DNA of 64,000 nt from Micropterus salmoides. Taxonomy: Eukaryota; Chordata; Actinopteri; Centrarchiformes; Centrarchidae. Made by a program: the position numbers and the translations under genes. Below, in pieces: positions 62,401 through 64,000 of the stretch (the stretch's first letter is position 1; each line of letters opens with the position of its first letter). The stretch is taken from NCBI RefSeq assembly GCF_014851395.1, contig NW_024041262.1:9383252-9447251 (forward strand). The letters run 5' to 3'. The notes beneath the pieces are model-generated. The model did no database searches. It was not told the DNA's origin and saw only the letters and a program-made list of their open reading frames with translations.

Positions 62401-63012
62401 TCCCCTTATGAAGTTGTTGTGGTGAATGTGTTGGCAAACAGTCGCTTATTTACACATCCAGCAGACATTGAGCAACATTTTCATTCACTTAGAGTCGTGT
62501 TTTTGGCCACCTGATGAATCTATGTCCAATATTCACTCTCCATTTAGCGCTGTTGTATTCTTCAGTAACTCCTGCAATGGTTCTCAAGCTGCTATATGCT
62601 CCACCCTGTTTACCAGCTAGTAGCTAATTTTCTTTGTCTTGCAGTTTGGTGCTGGACAATAAGTATATTGTGGGTAAAGAAAACAACTCCCTGCCGCTGT
62701 TGGAATTGAGGTTAACAAGATTGTAAAATCTTAAAGTTGAGGGCTGTAAAACCCAAACAATAAGCTGAAATATGCTAAAATGCCCAGTAGAGCTGAGAAC
62801 AACTATGAGCAACACCTTTCTTTATTATATGTAGTAAATTTATCTATTATTTAGTGCAGCTTTGATAAAGTCACCATTTTTTTTCTTCCTTGCTTCCATT
62901 TGCCTAATAGCAAAAAGCTGCCTGATGTAGCTTTTAAATAAAATTATATTGCATCGTGGTCTTGGTAATAATCAGTGTTCACAAAGTCCATTCTTGTCTC
63001 TTCTTGCTCCAG
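59488..63012 (+). other. cpped1: cpped1 intron 1 (3.5 kb)
   Basis: Bounded by GTTAGC and TTGCTCCAG. Mostly AT-rich unique DNA. A short teleost-type repeat motif (AAGATAAGATAAGCCTTTAT followed by TGATCCC) occurs at about 62338-62370. No other exon or RNA gene is visible. Confidence 0.7.
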
Positions 63013-63231
63013 ATGCAGAGCGTGAGTGGACGGGACCATTTTACTTCATCCAGGCCGCAGACCCCCAACTCGGGCTGATGAAGGCCTGGAGGGAGGGCGA
63101 CTGTGATGGCGGAGGGGACGAGTGGGCCGAGGAGGTTGAGCTCACCAAGCAGGCTGTGGAGGCAGTGAACCAGCTCCGACCCAGGCCAAGGTTCATGGTG
63201 CTGTGTGGCGACCTGGTCCATGCCATGCCCG
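63013..63231 (+). CDS. cpped1: cpped1 coding exon 2: start of phosphoesterase domain (gene runs off the window)
   Basis: Exon of 219 bases with acceptor TTGCTCCAG and donor GGTATG, encoding residues 22-94 and one base of codon 95. It reads EWTGPFYFIQAADPQLGLMKAW, then DCDGGGDEWAEE, then VLCGDLVHAMPG, which aligns almost residue for residue with mammalian CPPED1 (EWKGPFYFILGADPQFGLIKAW, LCGDLIHAMPG, from memory). The metal-binding motifs of the calcineurin-like fold are present: Asp38 in ADPQ (D-x-Q form) and Gly87-Asp88 in the GDLVH block. The catalytic GNHD and later His motifs lie in exons beyond the right edge. Family knowledge: CPPED1 (CSTP1) is a cytoplasmic Ser/Thr phosphatase reported to dephosphorylate Akt. 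The gene is partial only because the window ends. Confidence 0.95.
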
Positions 63232-64000
63232 GTATGGATAGAGCACATAAAGGACATGCACTGCACTTTAAATTTTTTTTTAGAAAACGAAGGTTTGAAG
63301 AACTACAGGAGAGCATGACTACTGCCAAAAATGATTAAGCTGTCATTTCAGTTTTTCACACAGTAAAGACATATTTTAGCTAGTAGCGCTCAACAGGTGT
63401 TTAGTGCGTGCACCAAGTGCGGGTCCTGCTGTTGAGATGAAACGCTCTTTGAAGTACATTGCTTTTTTTTGCCAAACACTGAAATATTTTTAACTTCTCC
63501 GAGCGATAAATACACGAGTTCTGACAGCTGCAGAGAAACTACAACAGCACATGCTTCCTGCTGAAAACAAGCCACAGCAGCGAAAAGAGGTCCCCAGTGG
63601 ACACATAGCCGTATGGACAGTAAAAACAAGATATTGGCATCAACCAGAGTAGCAGCCAATTATCCACCTAATGTTGGAGGAAATGATGTGAACTCACAGA
63701 TGCCAGTCACGTGAGCATTACCTCCCCTTTTAGTCAGACCAGATGACACAGCAGTGGTCCCATGAGCGTTACCTCGTGGCATCTGCTGCATCACTCAGGC
63801 TCATGAGAATGCAACACTTATTTCAAAGTGTTTTAAATGGCTCTCTCTAATTACAGATAACAGCAAACTATTTAGAAACATGAGCTGTGATTTCACACAC
63901 TACACCGTTTTGCCAATCACCTCGTTTGAATTGGGCTGTTAAATGATGGGCTGTGCAATCATGTTATCAGCCATCAAACCAAAAAATTTAAACAAACAAC
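63232..64000 (+). other. cpped1: cpped1 intron 2, partial
   Basis: Begins with GTATGG after exon 2 and runs to the window end. I see no further exon, repeat or RNA gene in it. Confidence 0.7.

Noticed and set aside
1..64000. CRISPR array, bacterial operons, phage or toxin genes
   Set aside because: The sequence is clearly vertebrate with spliced genes; no spaced repeat arrays or prokaryotic gene organisation are present.

Overview
This window is vertebrate genomic DNA from a ray-finned fish, most likely a percomorph. It has short spliced exons with GT-AG boundaries, very long introns, many (GT)n microsatellites, and several dispersed repeat types I recognise from teleost genomes. Only about 2 kb of the 64 kb is protein-coding.

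Two genes can be built with confidence. The first is a complete shisa9 gene (CKAMP44 family, a transmembrane auxiliary protein of AMPA-type glutamate receptors). It lies on the minus strand as four coding exons at 56602-56091, 55356-55250, 20144-19932 and 7304-6427. All splice phases agree and the joined frame encodes 569 residues: signal peptide, eight-cysteine Shisa domain, one membrane span and a long cytoplasmic tail ending in the PDZ ligand EVTV. The second is the 5' end of cpped1 (a calcineurin-like phosphoesterase) on the plus strand, with exons at 59424-59487 and 63013-63231; it continues past the right edge. The genes are head-to-head about 2.8 kb apart. From memory, human SHISA9 and CPPED1 have the same divergent order on 16p13.12, which supports both identifications.

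Layout: 1-6426 is non-coding DNA downstream of shisa9 with old repeats and a (GT)n tract. 6427-56602 is the shisa9 gene, including a 12.6 kb intron 3 that holds a decayed DIRS-type tyrosine-recombinase retrotransposon (9945-12960), and a 35.1 kb intron 2 full of short inverted-repeat elements, fold-back repeats and a fossil Tc1-like transposon. 56603-59423 is the shared upstream region. 59424-64000 is the start of cpped1.

The most notable points are the repeat-rich cytoplasmic tail of shisa9 (16Q-H-9Q tract, a Met/Thr/Ser repeat of about 70 residues, a His/Ser repeat), the internally deleted DIRS element with terminal inverted repeats of about 160-170 bp, a short element built around repeated GAAAGTAAC-type motifs, and a short inverted-repeat element carrying a tRNA-like segment. 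I found no sign of an undescribed multi-gene system. Most long open frames here are chance or low-complexity frames in non-coding DNA.
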